Shown here in pieces: positions 7,529 through 14,984 of a DNA stretch of 23,578 nucleotides. Under the pieces are notes generated by a model, which worked only from the letters and a program-made list of their open reading frames with translations, ran no database searches and was not told where the DNA came from. The first letter of the stretch is position 1, and every line of letters begins with the position of its first letter. Location of the stretch: contig JBKAGC010000026.1 in assembly GCA_046290215.1 (NCBI GenBank), positions 1 through 23,578 on the forward strand, written 5' to 3'. The position numbers were made by a program, and so were the translations under genes. Source of the DNA: JAHRVQ01 sp046290215 (lineage in GTDB: Bacteria; Pseudomonadota; Gammaproteobacteria; Pseudomonadales; Azotimanducaceae).

Positions 7529-8467
7529 ATGAGTGAGGAAGAAAAAGCCGGATTCTTTTCGCGGATGAAATCCGGTTTGTCGAAAACCAGAGCCAAATTT
7601 TCCGAAGGCATGGGCCGGCTTATCCTCGGCGAAAAGCTCATCGACGATGAGTTGCTTGAAGAAATTGAGACGTTACTGCTAACGGCGGATGTGGGTGTAC
7701 AGGCAACCAGTGAAATTATTGCAGATGTGACCCGCAAAGTAGCCCGTAAAGAACTGGCGAACTCCGGCGCGCTGTATGCCCATCTTCAAGAGCAGCTCGT
7801 AAACCTGCTGGCGAAAGTTGAAGCGCCACTCGAGATCGACGCCAGCCACCAACCCTTTGTGATTTTGATGGTTGGCGTTAATGGCGCGGGCAAGACCACC
7901 ACCATTGGGAAGCTGGCAAAACAATTTCAGGCTCAGGGCAAGTCGGTATTACTGGCCGCAGGCGATACCTACCGCGCTGCTGCAGTGGAGCAGTTGAAAG
8001 TCTGGGGTGAGCGCAATGACGTGCCAGTGATCGCCCAGGGCACCGGTGCCGATAGTGCTTCGGTGATCTTTGATGCACTTGAAGCGGCTCGGTCGCGCAA
8101 AGTCGATGTGTTGCTTGCGGATACCGCAGGCCGCCTGCAATCGAAAAAGAACTTGATGGATGAACTCGCGAAGATCAAACGGGTGCTGGGCAAACTAGAT
8201 GAATCAGCGCCCCATGAGGTGATGTTGGTGTTAGATTCCACCACCGGACAAAACGCGATTTCCCAGGCAACGCAATTCCGAGAAGCGGTGGATGTGACTG
8301 GCATCACCTTATCCAAGTTAGACGGTACGGCAAAAGGCGGGGTGATATTTGCCATTGCCCGGCAACTAGGCTTACCAATTCGATTTGTCGGCGTTGGCGA
8401 GAAGGTGGATGATCTGCGGGTGTTTGAGGCTAAAGCGTTTGTTGAGGCGTTGTTCGACGAAACATGA
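7529..8467 (+). CDS. ftsY: Signal recognition particle receptor FtsY
   Basis: FtsY is the membrane-bound receptor for the signal recognition particle and delivers ribosomes making inner-membrane proteins to the translocon. The SRP GTPase is complete: P-loop GVNGAGKT (116-123), DTYRAAA, DTAGR and SKLDG motifs, preceded by the helical N domain. At 312 aa it lacks the long acidic A domain of E. coli FtsY (497 aa). The N-terminus keeps the GFFSRMKSGLSKTR segment that forms the amphipathic membrane-binding helix just ahead of the N domain. The ATG at 7529 is preceded by a modest GAGA binding site. The stop overlaps the ftsE start (ATGA), so the two are translationally coupled. Confidence 0.96.
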   Translation: MSEEEKAGFFSRMKSGLSKTRAKFSEGMGRLILGEKLIDDELLEEIETLLLTADVGVQATSEIIADVTRKVARKELANSGALYAHLQEQLVNLLAKVEAPLEIDASHQPFVILMVGVNGAGKTTTIGKLAKQFQAQGKSVLLAAGDTYRAAAVEQLKVWGERNDVPVIAQGTGADSASVIFDALEAARSRKVDVLLADTAGRLQSKKNLMDELAKIKRVLGKLDESAPHEVMLVLDSTTGQNAISQATQFREAVDVTGITLSKLDGTAKGGVIFAIARQLGLPIRFVGVGEKVDDLRVFEAKAFVEALFDET

Positions 8468-9117
8468 TTCGGTTTGATCAGGTCAGTAAGCGGTATGAGG
8501 GTGGCAGAGAGGCATTGTCCCAGGTCAGCTTCGAGCTAGGTGACGCCGAAATGGCTTTTCTCACCGGCCACTCTGGTGCCGGGAAAAGCACCTTGATGAA
8601 GCTTATTATCATGATGGAGCGGCCTAGCCAGGGCCAGGTATTTTTGCAAAATCAAAACCTGAATCGCCTTGGGCGCCAGCATATTCCCCAGGTGCGTCGT
8701 TCTGTGGGTGTAGTATTTCAAAACCACCAATTGCTGTTTGATCGGACCGTGTTCGACAATGTTGCATTACCTTTAACTGTCGCAGGTTATCAACCGCGAG
8801 AGGTGGGTCGTCGGGTTCGTGCGGCGTTATCCAAGGTTGGCTTGAGCGATAAAGAATCCCGGTATCCACTCGCCTTGTCCGGCGGAGAGCAACAAAGGGT
8901 AGGTATTGCTCGCGCCGTGGTGAATAAGCCGCCATTGCTACTGGCGGATGAGCCCACGGGCAATCTTGACCCGGAACTGTCCGCAGAGATTATGAACCTG
9001 TTTGTGCAGTTCAATCAGGTGGGGGTTACAGTGCTAATCGCCACCCATGATCTTGAGTTAGTGCGGCAAATGAAGCTGCGCCAGTTAGTGCTGAATCAAG
9101 GACGTTTAAGTGGCTAA
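8464..9117 (+). CDS. ftsE: Cell division ATP-binding protein FtsE
   Basis: FtsE is the ABC ATPase partner of FtsX. The complex sits at the division septum and controls peptidoglycan hydrolysis through EnvC-type activators. All ABC motifs are present: Walker A GHSGAGKST (35-43), Q-loop VVFQNHQLL, signature LSGGEQQRV (138-146), Walker B LLLADEPTG (158-166) and the switch histidine in ATHDLEL. The length (217 aa) is close to E. coli FtsE (222). It overlaps ftsY by four bases and ftsX by eight, so the three are one coupled unit. Confidence 0.97.
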   Translation: MIRFDQVSKRYEGGREALSQVSFELGDAEMAFLTGHSGAGKSTLMKLIIMMERPSQGQVFLQNQNLNRLGRQHIPQVRRSVGVVFQNHQLLFDRTVFDNVALPLTVAGYQPREVGRRVRAALSKVGLSDKESRYPLALSGGEQQRVGIARAVVNKPPLLLADEPTGNLDPELSAEIMNLFVQFNQVGVTVLIATHDLELVRQMKLRQLVLNQGRLSG

Positions 9118-10081
9118 TCGGGATCGTTCAGACAGCGGTGGTCGCGGCGCCAGCACACTTTCGTTAGGTATGACCGACAAGGTCAAGTCAGCGTGGGTGC
9201 ACCATTTGGAAACCTGCAAAAAAACCTTGCTCGATTTGTTACGGAGTTGGGTAGCCAGTTTAATGACCTGGTTGGTGATTGGCATTGCCCTGGCATTGCC
9301 GATGTTCCTCTACGTGTTGTTGAGCAACAGTGCCAATCTGGGGCAAGAGTTCGACGGTACCGCCAGGATCAATGTTTATTTAAGCAATGATGCCAACGCC
9401 CAGCAAATGCTCCGTAACCTGCGCGGCAAGCAAGAAGTGGCAGAGGCGACACTCATTACGCCAGAACAGGCGTTAAGTGCGTTTGAGACGGAGAGTGGGT
9501 TTAGCAATATTCTCCAGTCGTTGCCGAAAAATCCTTTGCCCGCTGTCATCGAACTGAGTCCTCAGTTAAACGAGCCGGCGCAGCTGGCAGTACTGACCAC
9601 CCAGCTCAAAGATATGGCCGGTATAGACCGGGTTGCTGTCGACCTTGAGTGGTTGGCGAGACTTCAAGCGCTGGTGGATCTGGGGGAACGGTTTGTTTAT
9701 ACCCTGGCCGTATTTCTTAGTTTAGGTGTAGCACTGGCCATCGGTAATACGGTGCGACTGGCCATCGAGAACCGCCGTGATGAGATAGAAATCGTCAAGC
9801 TAGTAGGTGCAACGGATGCTTTTGTGCGTCGACCGTTTCTGTATCTCGGTTTTTGGTATGGCGTTGGCGGCGCTCTAATTGCCTGGATTCTGGTACAAGG
9901 CAGCTTGCTGGTGCTGAGTAGTCCAATCCAGCAGCTACTCGTATCCTATCAGAACCAGTTTGGACTTCAGGGCATCGGTTTGTCCGCCACGCTATTCATG
10001 TTTGCGGTGGGTATTGGTCTCGGCGTTAGTGGCGCGGGGTTAGCTGTAAGTAGGCACTTACATACCATAGAGCCCAAATAA
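9110..10081 (+). CDS. ftsX: Cell division permease-like protein FtsX
   Basis: FtsX is the membrane half of FtsEX and transmits ATPase activity to periplasmic amidase activators. The 323-aa protein has a cytoplasmic N-terminus, a first membrane helix at about 47-70, a large periplasmic loop (about 75-195) and three more helices (about 198-218, 243-265, 290-315), the FtsX topology. The conserved ENRRDEIEIVKLVGA segment follows the second helix. The start is GTG at 9110-9112 inside the end of ftsE, with AAGGAC at 9099-9104 as ribosome binding site. A 178-base spacer then precedes rpoH. Confidence 0.95.
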   Translation: MANRDRSDSGGRGASTLSLGMTDKVKSAWVHHLETCKKTLLDLLRSWVASLMTWLVIGIALALPMFLYVLLSNSANLGQEFDGTARINVYLSNDANAQQMLRNLRGKQEVAEATLITPEQALSAFETESGFSNILQSLPKNPLPAVIELSPQLNEPAQLAVLTTQLKDMAGIDRVAVDLEWLARLQALVDLGERFVYTLAVFLSLGVALAIGNTVRLAIENRRDEIEIVKLVGATDAFVRRPFLYLGFWYGVGGALIAWILVQGSLLVLSSPIQQLLVSYQNQFGLQGIGLSATLFMFAVGIGLGVSGAGLAVSRHLHTIEPK

Positions 10082-10115
10082 AACCAGATACACGGTTTTG
10101 CCGAGGCATCACGTC

Positions 10116-10196
10116 GGGAACTCCGGTGGATATTTGGGGAATTCCCAACTATAACTTTGGTCGAAGCATTCAGTAACACAATCAGGGAATATCCGG
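10116..10196. repeat. Three related GGGAA...TCC imperfect palindromes upstream of rpoH
   Basis: GGGAACTCCGG (10116-10126), GGGAATTCCC (10137-10146, a perfect 10-bp palindrome, extendable to TTGGG/CCCAA arms) and GGGAATATCCGG (10185-10196) recur in the ftsX-rpoH spacer. The first two begin 21 bases apart, about two helical turns, and the third 48 bases later. They lie upstream of the likely rpoH promoter. No T-run follows, so they are not terminators. An operator function is inference; no known factor was assigned. Confidence 0.45.
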
Positions 10197-10224
10197 TCAT
10201 TGGACTGATAATCCTTTTTGGAGG

Positions 10225-10233
10225 TGATAGAAT
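10225..10233 (+). promoter_or_regulatory. Candidate extended -10 promoter of rpoH
   Basis: TGATAGAAT combines an extended -10 TGn with TAGAAT (10228-10233, five of six consensus bases). No good -35 lies 16-18 bases upstream; TTGGAC at 10200-10205 is 22 bases away. A start near 10240 would leave a leader of about 20 bases. Confidence is limited because only one element is good. Confidence 0.38.
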
Positions 10234-10240
10234 CCGCCTC

Positions 10241-10253
10241 CCTTTAACGAAGG
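10241..10253 (+). promoter_or_regulatory. Short hairpin covering the rpoH ribosome binding site
   Basis: CCTT (10241-10244) can pair with the AAGG (10250-10253) that serves as Shine-Dalgarno, with a 5-base loop, six bases before the ATG. A weak stem over the binding site of a heat-shock sigma gene resembles the principle of an RNA thermometer, but four base pairs are marginal and the idea is inference. Confidence 0.25.
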
Positions 10254-10259
10254 TCGTTT

Positions 10260-11108
10260 ATGAGCACCAACATTCTGCCAGTCGATGTACTGTCCCCGGG
10301 CGCGAACCTTGAGGCGTACATTCAGGCTGTAAATAGCATCCCCATGCTGAGTAAGGAGCAAGAAACCGAACTCGCGGAACGCCTCCATACGGAAGGCGAC
10401 CTGGATGCTGCGCGTCAGTTGGTGCTGGGTCACATGCGCTTTGTGGTGTATGTGGCACGTTCATATTCCGGCTATGGCTTGTCTGAGGCTGATCTAATTC
10501 AGGAAGGTAACGTTGGCCTTATGAAGGCGGTGAAACGCTTTAACCCTGAGTACGGTGTACGGCTGGTGTCATTCGCAGTGCATTGGATTAAAGCCGAGAT
10601 GCACGAATACATCCTGAAGAACTGGCGCATCGTCAAAGTAGCGACCACCAAGGCGCAGCGAAAGCTGTTCTTCAATTTGCGTAGTTCCAAGCAAAGCCTG
10701 GGTTGGATGAACGATCAAGAGGTGAAACACATCGCTGGCGAGTTAGGTGTGGAACCTAAAGTGGTACGTCAAATGGAAGGGCGACTAGCTTCACGGGACG
10801 AGGCATTTGATGCGGGACCGGAAGATGACGAACTCGCTGTGCGACCGGCGCAATATCTCAGTGAAGAGGATGCGAATCCGGCGGATATCGTGGAGGCTGA
10901 GACGACCTCGGACCATGAGCAGCAAATGCTGCGCGGCGCCTTTTCGGAATTGGACGAGCGTGCCCAGGAAATTGTTCGGCGTCGCTGGCTTACAGATGAA
11001 AAATCTACCCTCCATGAATTGGCCGCGGAATTCAGTATTTCTGCCGAACGCGTGCGCCAGCTTGAACAAAACGCCCTGAAGAAGTTGCGCAAACACATCA
11101 CGCGTTAG
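10260..11108 (+). CDS. rpoH: RNA polymerase heat-shock sigma factor RpoH (sigma32)
   Basis: This 282-aa group 3 sigma factor directs transcription of chaperone and protease genes. It carries the RpoH box QRKLFFNLR (133-141), unique to sigma32, region 2 with DLIQEGNVGLMKAVKRF (79-95) and the -10-reading tryptophans, and a region 4 helix-turn-helix near its C-terminus (SAERVRQLEQNALKKL). The similarity to Pseudomonas RpoH is high throughout. It follows ftsYEX, as in E. coli and Pseudomonas, and its own 178-base upstream region contains a candidate promoter, repeated palindromes and an AAGG binding site. DUF423 begins six bases after its stop. Confidence 0.97.
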   Translation: MSTNILPVDVLSPGANLEAYIQAVNSIPMLSKEQETELAERLHTEGDLDAARQLVLGHMRFVVYVARSYSGYGLSEADLIQEGNVGLMKAVKRFNPEYGVRLVSFAVHWIKAEMHEYILKNWRIVKVATTKAQRKLFFNLRSSKQSLGWMNDQEVKHIAGELGVEPKVVRQMEGRLASRDEAFDAGPEDDELAVRPAQYLSEEDANPADIVEAETTSDHEQQMLRGAFSELDERAQEIVRRRWLTDEKSTLHELAAEFSISAERVRQLEQNALKKLRKHITR

Positions 11109-11114
11109 ATCCAG

Positions 11115-11495
11115 ATGAATCAGTTGCTTTTCGGTTTTGCCGCCGTCTCAGGTTTCGTTATGGTGGCAATGGGCGCTTTCGGCGCTCACGGTTTGAAAGA
11201 CAAACTAGCGCCGAACTTAATGTCTGCTTTCGAAACAGGCGTGCACTACCAGGCGATTCATACTCTTGCCATCATCGCTTGTTGTTTGGCCGCGACTCAG
11301 TTTGAAAAATCTATCTGGTTTCACTATGCCGCAATCGGCTTTGCCGTTGGCATTGTTTTGTTTAGTGGCAGTTTGTATGGCCTGGCGCTAACAAGTTTAA
11401 AATGGCTTGGTCCTGTGACACCCATGGGCGGCCTGTTCTTTCTCGCGGGTTGGGCCATGCTGCTCACAGCCGTCATAAAGCATGTTGGCAAGTAA
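11115..11495 (+). CDS. DUF423 family small membrane protein
   Basis: This 126-aa protein is mostly hydrophobic, with four predicted membrane helices (about 3-22, 42-62, 70-91, 98-120). The GAFGAHGLKD motif (about 21-30), the HYQAIHTLA stretch and SGSLYGLAL are hallmarks of the DUF423 (YgdD-like) family. No function is established for this family. It starts six bases after rpoH and ends three bases before trmB, so it is probably read with them. No ribosome binding site of note precedes the ATG. Confidence 0.9.
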   Translation: MNQLLFGFAAVSGFVMVAMGAFGAHGLKDKLAPNLMSAFETGVHYQAIHTLAIIACCLAATQFEKSIWFHYAAIGFAVGIVLFSGSLYGLALTSLKWLGPVTPMGGLFFLAGWAMLLTAVIKHVGK

Positions 11496-11498
11496 ACA

Positions 11499-12149
11499 GT
11501 GACTGACGCTCGACGACCCATTCGCAGTTATGTCATTCGGGAAGGCCGAATGACGCCCGGACAAAAGCGCGCGCTGGATGAGGCCTGGCCGCAGTTCGGT
11601 CTTAACACCAGCGATGGTTTGATCAATATGAAAGCCCTGTTCCCGGTTGGTCCGGTGGTGTTGGAGATTGGCTTCGGCATGGGGGACTCTTTGTTACAAA
11701 TGGCATCAGAGCAGCCAGATGTGAACTTTATCGGCGTTGAAGTTCATCGACCTGGTGTTGGTCATTTGCTGAATCGCGTGTTGGATGCTGGTTTAAAGAA
11801 TATTCGTGTCTTTGCTGAAGACAGTATTGATGTGTTGCGCGACACTATTCCCGATAATGGCCTGGATAAGATTCAGATCTTCTTTCCTGATCCATGGCAT
11901 AAAAAAAAGCATCACAAGCGTCGACTCATTAACGACGACTTTGCGCAACTACTGGGACAAAAGCTCAAACCCCAGGGCATCTTGCACATTGCCACTGACT
12001 GGCAGAACTATGCCGAAAGTATTGCCGAAACTTTTCATTCGTGGCCTAAAGCGCCGGTGCCAGCGCGGGTGGAAACGAAATATGAGCGGCGCGGTAAACG
12101 CCTCGATCACGATGTGTTCGACTTTGCGTTTTACAAGCCAGAAGTATGA
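11499..12149 (+). CDS. trmB: tRNA (guanine(46)-N7)-methyltransferase
   Basis: TrmB methylates N7 of G46 in the variable loop of many tRNAs using S-adenosylmethionine. The 216-aa protein has the SAM-binding motif VLEIGFGMGDSL (54-65) and the signature FFPDPWHKKKHHKRRL (128-143), which is unique to the family. The start is GTG at 11499, three bases after DUF423. Its last 19 bases overlap the end of hemW, which comes from the opposite direction. The identification is firm. Confidence 0.96.
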   Translation: MTDARRPIRSYVIREGRMTPGQKRALDEAWPQFGLNTSDGLINMKALFPVGPVVLEIGFGMGDSLLQMASEQPDVNFIGVEVHRPGVGHLLNRVLDAGLKNIRVFAEDSIDVLRDTIPDNGLDKIQIFFPDPWHKKKHHKRRLINDDFAQLLGQKLKPQGILHIATDWQNYAESIAETFHSWPKAPVPARVETKYERRGKRLDHDVFDFAFYKPEV

Positions 12150-13288
12150 TCCGCCGCTAACAAGAGCAGGTTGTTTAGGTATTGTAGCCCCAGGGCTGTC
12201 GGCTTAATGGTCTCGCCATTTGTCTCTAGCAACTTCTTACTTGTCGCCTCCGCCATAAAGCTGTGCAACGTATCTGGGGATAAACCCGTTCGCGCTGTAA
12301 ATGTTGGCAGCTCAAATCCTTCCACCAGGCGCAAAGTGTTCATGAGAAATTCCAGCGGTAACTCGGTGGCGACTACTTCCTGGGTCTTGCGCTTTTGCCC
12401 GTTGAGGTAATCCTTAGGCAGGCGAGTTTTGTTGCTCCGGCTAACTTTAAACTGGGAGGCGGCCTGCTTTGTCAGCTTGCCATGGGCGCCAGCTCCAATG
12501 CCTAGATAGTCGCCAAATTGCCAGTAGTTTTGATTGTGTACCGAGGCTTTGCCCGGCCGGCTAAATGCCGAGACTTCATAACGCTGGAAACCGGCTGCGT
12601 TAAGTGCCTCGCTACCCTGCTCGTATATTTGCCAGAGTACGTCATCATCGGGAAGTTGTGGCGGCCTACGGTAGTAAGCGGTATTTGGCTCAATAGTTAG
12701 CTGGTACCAACTTAAATGTTCTGGCTCCAGTGCCAGCGCCTTCTCAAGGTCCGTCAATGCTAAAGACACGTCTTGCCTTGGTAAGCCATGCATTAAGTCG
12801 ATGTTGATATTATTAAACCCGGCATTGCGAGCTACCTCGAAAGCGCGGCTTGCCTGGTCGGCATTGTGGATTCTACCCAGCTGAATCAATTGGTCGTTAC
12901 CGAAGCTTTGCACGCCCAGGCTAATACGATTCACCCCGGCGCGGTGATAGCCGGAGAAGTTTTTTGCATCTATAGTGCCGGGATTAGCTTCCATCGTGAT
13001 TTCGGTGTTTGCATCGATCTGGCAGCGCTTCGCGACACCGTCCAGCAAATCATGAATCGCGCCAGGGGAAAACAAACTAGGTGTACCGCCACCAATAAAT
13101 ATCGAACCGAGTGAGACATCCTTAGCAAGTTGAAAGTCTTGCATGTCCTGATCCAGATCAGCGAGTAGCGCAGATACGTACTCAGCTTCAGGCAACTCCC
13201 CGGTCTGCTCGTGAGAGTTAAAGTCGCAATATGGACATTTTTTGACGCACCAGGGGAAGTGGACGTACAACGAAAGTGGGATGTTCAT
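12131..13288 (-). CDS. hemW: Radical SAM protein HemW (heme chaperone family)
   Basis: HemW is a radical-SAM protein related to coproporphyrinogen III dehydrogenase HemN but shown in E. coli and Lactococcus to bind and deliver heme rather than act as HemN. The 385-aa protein has the cluster motif C-x3-C-x2-C at Cys14, 18 and 21, a GGGTPS motif near residues 68-73 and the HFPWCVKKCPYCDFNSH opening. It lacks the longer N-terminal region of true HemN. The ATG at 13286-13288 overlaps the rdgB stop (ATGA), so translation is coupled. The stop codon lies inside the trmB coding end. Confidence 0.93.
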   Translation of the reverse strand: MNIPLSLYVHFPWCVKKCPYCDFNSHEQTGELPEAEYVSALLADLDQDMQDFQLAKDVSLGSIFIGGGTPSLFSPGAIHDLLDGVAKRCQIDANTEITMEANPGTIDAKNFSGYHRAGVNRISLGVQSFGNDQLIQLGRIHNADQASRAFEVARNAGFNNINIDLMHGLPRQDVSLALTDLEKALALEPEHLSWYQLTIEPNTAYYRRPPQLPDDDVLWQIYEQGSEALNAAGFQRYEVSAFSRPGKASVHNQNYWQFGDYLGIGAGAHGKLTKQAASQFKVSRSNKTRLPKDYLNGQKRKTQEVVATELPLEFLMNTLRLVEGFELPTFTARTGLSPDTLHSFMAEATSKKLLETNGETIKPTALGLQYLNNLLLLAADHTSGL

Positions 13289-13863
13289 CCCTGGAACAGC
13301 TGGTTAAATCGTCGAAGTGCCTGACCGCGATGACTCAGGGCGCTTTTTTGCGCTCGATCCAAAAGTGCTACGGACCCTTCTATATCGTTCGGCGAGAAAA
13401 TCGGATCATAGCCAAACCCGTCCTCCCCCATGGGGGCAGTTAAGATTTCTCCCTCCCAGCTGCCACTAGCAATGACCGGCATAGGATCCAAAGCATGACG
13501 CATGAAAACAATCACGCAACGAAATCTGGCGGTACGCTGTTTGTTGCCAGCAAGAGCCGTAAGCAACTTAGTATTATTGTCGGCATCGGTGGCATTTGCG
13601 CCAGCATAGCGAGCAGAGTAAATCCCCGGCGCGCCGTTGAGTGCATCCACCTCAAGCCCAGAATCGTCGGCAATCGCGGCCAGGCCAGAAATCTGAGCGG
13701 CGTGGCGGGCTTTAATGATGGCGTTTTCAACAAAGGTGGTACCGGTTTCTTCAGGGCTCTCAATATTGAAATCAGCGGCGGTAACTAGTTCGATGTCCGA
13801 ATTCAGACAGTCACGCAGTTCCTGCAGCTTCTTTTGGTTGTTAGAGGCAAGTATTATTTTCAT
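13285..13863 (-). CDS. rdgB: XTP/dITP diphosphatase (RdgB/HAM1)
   Basis: RdgB hydrolyses dITP, dXTP and ITP to monophosphates and so keeps deaminated purines out of DNA. The 192-aa protein has the SNNQKKLQEL phosphate-binding opening (7-16), the metal and catalytic region IADDSGLEVDAL (64-75), GFGYDPIF and the C-terminal SHRGQAL. Length and motifs match E. coli RdgB (197 aa). Start ATG at 13861-13863. It sits between the DUF4426 gene (5-base gap) and hemW (4-base overlap) in a minus-strand operon that resembles yggS-yggT-rdgB-hemW of E. coli. Confidence 0.96.
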   Translation of the reverse strand: MKIILASNNQKKLQELRDCLNSDIELVTAADFNIESPEETGTTFVENAIIKARHAAQISGLAAIADDSGLEVDALNGAPGIYSARYAGANATDADNNTKLLTALAGNKQRTARFRCVIVFMRHALDPMPVIASGSWEGEILTAPMGEDGFGYDPIFSPNDIEGSVALLDRAQKSALSHRGQALRRFNQLFQG

Positions 13864-13868
13864 ACCTG

Positions 13869-14291
13869 TTAGTAGGTCCGCATAAACTCAAGGGTATAAG
13901 TGTCATCAATGGCACTTGGCGAGATCTGGATTTCAAAGCGTAAAGTGTCACGCTCATCAATCAGTTGATTAGCGAGGTAGTACACAGCGCTGGACTCTAC
14001 CACCTCGGTAAACTGCATCGTGTAAAGTTGATTCAGCAGATTAGAGTTGCGACCAGTGATGGTGGCGGTTTGCGGTTCACCATTTTTCAAAATAGAAATG
14101 TTGGTGACGATGCGGTTGTTTGCTCTGGCAATGTTGTGGCTGGCGGCAACTTCCGGGGGAATCAGCATGCTGCTAAATGTGGTGTAGTGGATATCAAAAC
14201 CTTGCCACTGAATGGTTTCTGCTGCGCTGATAGAAGGCACCAGGCAGATCCAGACCAGCAAACTAAGGATATAGCGCTTAGGGTTTTGCAT
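13869..14291 (-). CDS. DUF4426 domain protein, predicted periplasmic
   Basis: This 140-aa protein starts with a classical signal peptide: basic residues NPKR, a hydrophobic core YILSLLVWICLV and a likely signal peptidase I site after SISA or SISAA near residue 23-24. The mature part resembles the DUF4426 family, in which no function has been shown. The cysteine in the signal region is not in a lipobox context, so a lipoprotein is unlikely. It is read with yggT (23 bases upstream) and rdgB (5 bases downstream). A similar gene lies next to rdgB in Pseudomonas. Confidence 0.8.
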   Translation of the reverse strand: MQNPKRYILSLLVWICLVPSISAAETIQWQGFDIHYTTFSSMLIPPEVAASHNIARANNRIVTNISILKNGEPQTATITGRNSNLLNQLYTMQFTEVVESSAVYYLANQLIDERDTLRFEIQISPSAIDDTYTLEFMRTY

Positions 14292-14314
14292 GACTGCAGC
14301 CTAATGGCGGTTAG

Positions 14315-14908
14315 CTATAGTCCGAGGATTAAGCCTGGGGGCACGCGAAGATACTGGGCAAGCGGTGCAATCACGAGGATGTCATCAATGATATTAATGG
14401 CGACAAAGACCAGAATGATGGAAAAGTCGAGACCGCCCATGGGCGGTAATAATTTGCGTGCCGGTGCACAAATCGGCTCCACTAATTGATGAATCAACAC
14501 CAGGGCCGGATGATCTGAGTAAGGTGCGATGAAGCTGGCGATGACCATAATGATCAGGGCAAAGAAGTAGATACTAAAAATAATCGAGAACAAACCCAGT
14601 AGCACCCAGGCGATATAAAGCAAAGAGAACACGGGTCCGCCCCACAGCATCATAATGAGCATCACTGCGATCAGTTGCACGACAAAGGCCGTGGCCAGCG
14701 CCGCAAAATCCACCCCCATTACAGAGGGCAATACCGGTCGAAACAGACGTACCGCAGGGTTGGTAATCTTTACGATGGCCTGACAAATTGGGTTGTAATA
14801 ATCGGCTCTCGCCACCTGCATCAGCACGCGTACCATGATCATCAAGGTGTAGAGACCAAAAAAAGTCTGGATAAGGTAAACGCCAGCGCTCGCGAAATTG
14901 TCTGCCAT
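14315..14908 (-). CDS. yggT: YggT family integral membrane protein
   Basis: This 197-aa protein has two copies of the YggT repeat: a membrane helix followed by a segment such as YYNPICQAIVKITNP (residues about 37-51), and a second copy around HPALVLIHQLVEPICAP. Four or more hydrophobic helices are visible. YggT proteins have been linked to osmotic tolerance and, in Gram-positives, to division, but the molecular role is not settled. It lies 76 bases downstream of proC on the same strand, the usual order. The start ATG at 14906-14908 gives the common family N-terminus. Confidence 0.92.
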   Translation of the reverse strand: MADNFASAGVYLIQTFFGLYTLMIMVRVLMQVARADYYNPICQAIVKITNPAVRLFRPVLPSVMGVDFAALATAFVVQLIAVMLIMMLWGGPVFSLLYIAWVLLGLFSIIFSIYFFALIIMVIASFIAPYSDHPALVLIHQLVEPICAPARKLLPPMGGLDFSIILVFVAINIIDDILVIAPLAQYLRVPPGLILGL

Positions 14909-14984
14909 GGATATCCCGGGTTGTGGACGACTGGAAATTACAGCCGTGATTGGTTGCGTGAAGTATTGCAGTGATTATAGCGAA

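Noticed and set aside
10117..10143. GGAACT upstream of rpoH resembles a sigmaE -35 element
   Set aside because: No matching -10 (TCTGA/TCAAA-type) lies 15-17 bases downstream, and the same bases belong to the repeated GGGAA palindromes.
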